DNA of 26,374 nt from CAZCFB01 sp964511535 (lineage in GTDB: Bacteria; Myxococcota_A; Polyangia; GCA-2747355; CAZCFB01), in contig CAZEFW010000136.1 in the NCBI GenBank assembly GCA_964511535.1, forward strand, positions 1 through 26,374. The letters are read 5' to 3'. The notes beneath the pieces are model-generated. The model was not told the DNA's origin and did no database searches. It worked only from the letters and a program-made list of their open reading frames with translations. Below, one piece after another: positions 23,060-26,374 of the stretch. Position numbers and translations under genes: made by a program. Within the stretch, counting starts at the first letter, position 1. Each line of letters starts with the position of its first letter.

Positions 23060-24349
23060 CTACTTGATCTTGTAGATCTTCCCGTTGAAGGCGGTGAAGT
23101 ACAGCTCCCCCGCGGGATCCTGGCCAAAGGAGGAGATCTCCTCCTTGGTGTCGAAGAGCAGCGCGTTCTTGCTGGTGCCCTTCTTCGGGTCATGGTCCAG
23201 ACGGTACACCTTGCCGCTGATGAAGTCGGCGTACACGTAGGCTCCCACCAGCGAGGGCACCGCCTTGCCCCGGTAGACATAGCCGCCGGTGACGGACTGG
23301 GGGCCGCTGTAGGAGTAGTCCCACACCGGCATGATGAACCCGGCCTTGGGGCAGTTCTTTGGCGGCTCGTGGCAGTGCTTGCCCTCCCAGACGCGCCAGC
23401 CGTAGTTGCCGCCCTTGACGATGAGGTCGATCTCCTCCCAGGTGTTCTGGCCCACGTCGCCGGTCCAGAGCTTGCCGGTGAGGCTGTCGAAAGCCATGCG
23501 CCACGGGTTGCGCAGCCCGTAGGCCCAGATCTCCTGGGCGTACCCCTTGGTGTTGCCCGCGAAGGGGTTGTCCTTGGGGATGCCGTACTGCTTGCCGCTG
23601 GCGGGCTTGTCCACGTCGATGCGCAGGATGCTGCCCAGCAGGGTGGCGCGGTTCTGGCCGTGGTCGTGGGGATCGCCCCCCGCGCCCCCGTCTCCCACGG
23701 CGATGTAGAGCATGCCGTCGGGCCCGAACTGCAGGTCCCCGCCGTTGTGGTTGTCGTATGGCTGCTTGAAGGTGAGGATCTGCTTCTCGCTGGTGGCGTC
23801 CGCCTTGTCCTTGTCGCTGCTGCTCACCTTGTAGCGGGCGATGACCGTCCGGTCCGGCTTGGTGGCGGTGTAGTTGACGTAGAACAGCCCGTTGGTCTTG
23901 TACTTGGGGTGGAAGGCCAGGCCCAGCAGCCCCTCCTCCCAGCCCTTGATGTCCAGCTTGCCCGTGGGGGCCAGGTTGAGGAACTCCTTGAACGAGGCCA
24001 CCTTGGGATCGTTGGGGAACACCAGCACGCGGCCGTGCTGCTCCACCACGAACAGCCGCCCGGAGCCGTCGCCAGCGTGCAGCAGCGCGAGGGGGAGCTT
24101 GAACTTCAGCTTCGGGAACGCCTCGGCGTAGGTTGCCGCCTTGGTGGACAGGTCACTCGCGGGGGCGCCGTCAGGGGCCGGCCCGCTGTCCGGCGCGGGG
24201 CCCTGGTCAGCCGCCGGGGCTGAGTCGGAGATCGCCTGGTCCTGGACCGTGCCGCTGTCCTTGGCAGGCGGCGCGGGATCGTCATCCGAGCAGGCGAAAG
24301 CCCCCGCCAGGGCGATTACAGCAGTGAGTGTGAGCGTTCGCGTGAGCAT
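23060..24349 (-). CDS. Glucose/sorbosone-dehydrogenase-fold lipoprotein
   Basis: 429 residues. Lipoprotein signal LAGAFAC (C20), an Asp/Pro/Ala-rich linker (about 21-68), then a six-bladed propeller of the GSDH family: VVEQHGRVLVF, EEGLLGLAFHPKY, YDNHNGGDLQFGPDGMLYIAVGDGG (199-222, H201 in the position of the family's catalytic base), GLRNPWRMAFD, GDVGQNTWEEID, GGNYGWR and YVYADFISGKVYRL. Characterised members oxidise sugars or sorbosone using bound PQQ; many relatives have no known substrate, so only the fold is certain. GGGAGGT eight bases before the ATG at 24349 decides the start over an upstream in-frame start at 24373. The next gene begins 42 bases after the stop. Confidence 0.92.
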   Translation of the reverse strand: MLTRTLTLTAVIALAGAFACSDDDPAPPAKDSGTVQDQAISDSAPAADQGPAPDSGPAPDGAPASDLSTKAATYAEAFPKLKFKLPLALLHAGDGSGRLFVVEQHGRVLVFPNDPKVASFKEFLNLAPTGKLDIKGWEEGLLGLAFHPKYKTNGLFYVNYTATKPDRTVIARYKVSSSDKDKADATSEKQILTFKQPYDNHNGGDLQFGPDGMLYIAVGDGGAGGDPHDHGQNRATLLGSILRIDVDKPASGKQYGIPKDNPFAGNTKGYAQEIWAYGLRNPWRMAFDSLTGKLWTGDVGQNTWEEIDLIVKGGNYGWRVWEGKHCHEPPKNCPKAGFIMPVWDYSYSGPQSVTGGYVYRGKAVPSLVGAYVYADFISGKVYRLDHDPKKGTSKNALLFDTKEEISSFGQDPAGELYFTAFNGKIYKIK

Positions 24350-24435
24350 GACCGGCACCTCCCGTGGATTCACTGGAAGGGTATCGCGGGACGCTGGCCG
24401 CGCAAGCTGAGGCTGTTTTTGTCAGGCGGGGCTAG

Positions 24436-26374
24436 TTATTCCAGGTGGGTACAGTAGATGTCACCGCGCGCGCCGGTGCCGAAGTTGCCGCCCAGCTTGA
24501 TCCGGTAGTCGGTCCAGAGCACCGCCACCCGGGAGTCCGCCACCACGATCTTGGGACCCACGGCCCTGCACTTGCCAGCAGGGGTCTCGTTGATGCGGTA
24601 GTCCGGGATGTTCCAGGTCTTGCCCTTGTCCATGGAGACGCTGAAGTACAGGTCAGGGCTGGCGCCGTTGCGCTGGTCGGGCCAGACGAGGTAGGCGTTG
24701 CTGCCCGCCGCGTCCACGACGAGCTGCGGCAAGAGGCTGGCGTGCTGACCCGCAGTGGTGGAGGGCACCCGCACCACGGGGTTGCTCCAGGTCTTGCCGT
24801 TGTCGTCGGAGTAGCCCACGTAGATGTCATCCTGGCCGCGGCTGGTGTCAGCCCAGGCCGCCAGCACCCGGCCGTTGGGCCACGCCGCGAGGGTCGGGAA
24901 GGTGGACGAGCCGTCCACCACGTCCAGGTCCGCGCGGGCTGCCTTGCTCATCCAGCTGCCGCCGTAGTTGGTGGTGGCGTTGACCATGATGGCGCCCAGC
25001 TTGTTGGCGGCGTCCTGCTCCCAGATCACGAACACGCGCCCCTTGCCGTCGGCCAGGATCTTGTGCTCGCGGCCCAGCCCGCTGCTCAGCTTGGTGTCGG
25101 TGCCGAAGCTCAGGTTGTTCCCCGTCACCGGCGAGCGGTCCATGATGATGCCGGCCTTGCTGTCCTCCATGGCCACGTACAGGTACTTGTCGTCCACCGC
25201 GATGCGCGGCAGCGAGGCGGTGTTCGGAACGTTGTTGACGCGGATCCCGGGGCCGAAGGTGTGGCCGTTGTTTACCGACATGGCGCAGTAGATATTCGGG
25301 TTGAGCGCGCCCTTGATGGCGATCTGCACCCAGCAGACGATGACCTTGTCCGACAGCCCCGGGACCACCGCCGCCCGCACCTGGAAGGTGTCCACCGACG
25401 TGCCGGTCTTCACCGCCCGGGGGGAGCCCCACTTCTGGCCGGCCGTGTCGGATCTGCGCACCAGGATGTTCCGCACGCCCGCGGTGGAGCTCGAGATGGG
25501 CGGGGTGAAGCGCTGGTAGACCAGGTAGACCCGCTGCTGGGCCCCGCTGCCGCCGCCAAACATCAGCCGCGGCTCCAGCTTGTTGTAGGCGGTCTCGGTG
25601 GCCACGCCCACGTCATAGTTGAGCCAGTTCTTGCCGCCGTTGGAGCTGCGGTTGACGTAGATGTCGGAGCGCTTGATGCGGCGGTCGACCCAGGCCGCGA
25701 CGAGCCGATCCCCGGACCCGGCCACCGTGAGCTGGGAGGAGTTGTAGGCCCCGAGGGTGGAGAGGGTGGGCTGGTCGAGCCGCTGCTCACGGTTGGAGCC
25801 GGCGAACACGCAGGTCTGCGGATCGGGCTTGCCGTCGCAGTCAGTGTCGGAGCCGTCGCAGTGCTCCACCTTGGGCGTCACCATGCCGAGGCAGGTGCCC
25901 CAGGTGCCGCTGGAGCAGGTCTGGGAGCCCGACTTGCACGGACCCTTTCCGAGGGTGCCGCTGGCGCCGGTGTAGCAGGTCTGGACCAGCTGCTTACCCG
26001 CGGACGTGGCGTCGATCTTGTTGTCGCAGTCGTTGTCCTTGCCGTCGCAGGTCTCGGTGCCGGTGTACTGGCACTCGCAGCCGTCCGACGGGTCCTTGTT
26101 GGCGTTGACCCAGCCGCCCTTCTTGCAGCCCGAGAAGGCGCACTTGCCCGCCACGCAGTTGGTGATGGCGTTGGGCAGGGCGCAGATGATGTTGCACCCG
26201 CCGCAGTTGAGCGGGTCGGTCTTGTGATCGATCACCTTGCCGCCCGGGTCGTCCACCACCCCGTTGCAGTCGTTGTCCTTGCCGTCGCACAGCTCGGTCT
26301 TGTTGGTGAAGGTGCAGGAGTACTCGCAGCCGTTGGACTTGGCGCTCCACCCCTGGGACAGGTCGAGGTCGATG
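24436..26374 (-). CDS. Secreted MopE/Asp-box repeat protein, 5' end cut by window
   Basis: About 645 C-terminal residues are visible. The frame stays open to the right edge, so the start and any signal peptide lie outside; the in-frame GTG at 26259 is internal. The visible N-part is Cys-rich with MopE-type metal-binding repeats (CDGKDNDCNGVVDD, CDGKDNDCDNKID, CDGSDTDCDGKPD) and the motif DPLNCGGCNIIC. The rest is a beta-propeller of the sialidase/BNR kind with Asp-boxes: SNGGKNW, SDTAGQKW, SVNNGHTF, SDDNGKTW and SMDKGKTW. No sialidase FRIP-type active site is seen, so an enzymatic call is not supported. MopE of Methylococcus binds copper; the related motif is abundant in Myxococcota. Likely secreted or surface-attached, with a binding role. 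Confidence 0.88.
   Translation of the reverse strand, partial: IDLDLSQGWSAKSNGCEYSCTFTNKTELCDGKDNDCNGVVDDPGGKVIDHKTDPLNCGGCNIICALPNAITNCVAGKCAFSGCKKGGWVNANKDPSDGCECQYTGTETCDGKDNDCDNKIDATSAGKQLVQTCYTGASGTLGKGPCKSGSQTCSSGTWGTCLGMVTPKVEHCDGSDTDCDGKPDPQTCVFAGSNREQRLDQPTLSTLGAYNSSQLTVAGSGDRLVAAWVDRRIKRSDIYVNRSSNGGKNWLNYDVGVATETAYNKLEPRLMFGGGSGAQQRVYLVYQRFTPPISSSTAGVRNILVRRSDTAGQKWGSPRAVKTGTSVDTFQVRAAVVPGLSDKVIVCWVQIAIKGALNPNIYCAMSVNNGHTFGPGIRVNNVPNTASLPRIAVDDKYLYVAMEDSKAGIIMDRSPVTGNNLSFGTDTKLSSGLGREHKILADGKGRVFVIWEQDAANKLGAIMVNATTNYGGSWMSKAARADLDVVDGSSTFPTLAAWPNGRVLAAWADTSRGQDDIYVGYSDDNGKTWSNPVVRVPSTTAGQHASLLPQLVVDAAGSNAYLVWPDQRNGASPDLYFSVSMDKGKTWNIPDYRINETPAGKCRAVGPKIVVADSRVAVLWTDYRIKLGGNFGTGARGDIYCTHLE

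Noticed and set aside
22316..24223. 635-residue plus-strand open frame opposite the protease and dehydrogenase-fold genes
   Set aside because: It spans two real minus-strand genes and the gap between them and shows no motif; an effect of high GC.
24405..24420. T-run at about 24415-24420 as an intrinsic terminator
   Set aside because: The preceding sequence forms only a three-base stem, and no plus-strand gene ends nearby.
24436..26259. A complete protein starting at GTG 26259
   Set aside because: The frame stays open to the window edge and the upstream residues continue the same Cys-rich repeat pattern, so the start is outside.
1..26374. tRNA, rRNA, integrase, transposase or toxin-antitoxin genes
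   Set aside because: I looked for tRNA-like arms and for typical mobile-element motifs and saw none that I could support.

Overview
The window is GC-rich, gene-dense bacterial chromosome. Its surface proteins look like those of the former Deltaproteobacteria (Myxococcota, Polyangia, Bradymonadota and similar): MopE-type CDGxDNDCDG repeats with Asp-box repeats, FG-GAP lipoproteins, lipoproteins with Asp/Ala/Pro-rich linkers, and a TPR protein with a Lys-Pro linker. This assignment is inferred from protein architecture, not from a marker gene. I see no rRNA, tRNA, CRISPR array, transposase or phage gene.

Left part (1-6155). A plus-strand pair encodes a degenerate Tex-like S1 RNA-binding protein and a PPC-domain (DUF296) protein. 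It converges on a minus-strand pair: a three-domain Xaa-Pro aminopeptidase followed by a divergent Rho-like ATPase with no RNA-binding N-terminus. Two intergenic stretches (about 1-125 and 2461-2652) share a layout: arms of short tandem units facing each other in inverted orientation. Next is a small basic minus-strand protein of unknown function, divergent from the next block.

Middle (6281-17403). On the plus strand lie a TPR envelope protein with an 18-bp tandem repeat and an FG-GAP lipoprotein. Facing them is an apparent five-gene minus-strand operon, read from 17403 down to 9473: two MinD-type ATPases each carrying an inserted two-cluster ferredoxin module, a MobB-MobA fusion for the molybdenum guanine dinucleotide cofactor, a Uri/DUF123 GIY-YIG-like protein, and a 1515-residue protein that I cannot assign to one family. 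Its N-terminal part looks beta-rich and AsmA-like, its centre is helical, and its C-terminal part contains a GYSQG serine-hydrolase motif. Junctions in this operon overlap by 1-4 nt or have gaps of 1-9 nt.

Right part (17554-26374). Divergent from that operon is an overlapping plus-strand pair, a small lipoprotein and a probable outer-membrane beta-barrel. On the minus strand are a DUF362/ferredoxin protein, a trypsin-like lipoprotein protease with three tandem Ca-loop modules, a sorbosone/glucose-dehydrogenase-fold lipoprotein, and a MopE plus Asp-box secreted protein cut by the right edge.

Most worth pursuing are the giant hydrolase fusion and its operon, the Rho paralog whose DER catalytic motif reads GYR, the Tex-like protein without a helix-hairpin-helix region, the modular protease, and the two inverted tandem-repeat elements.
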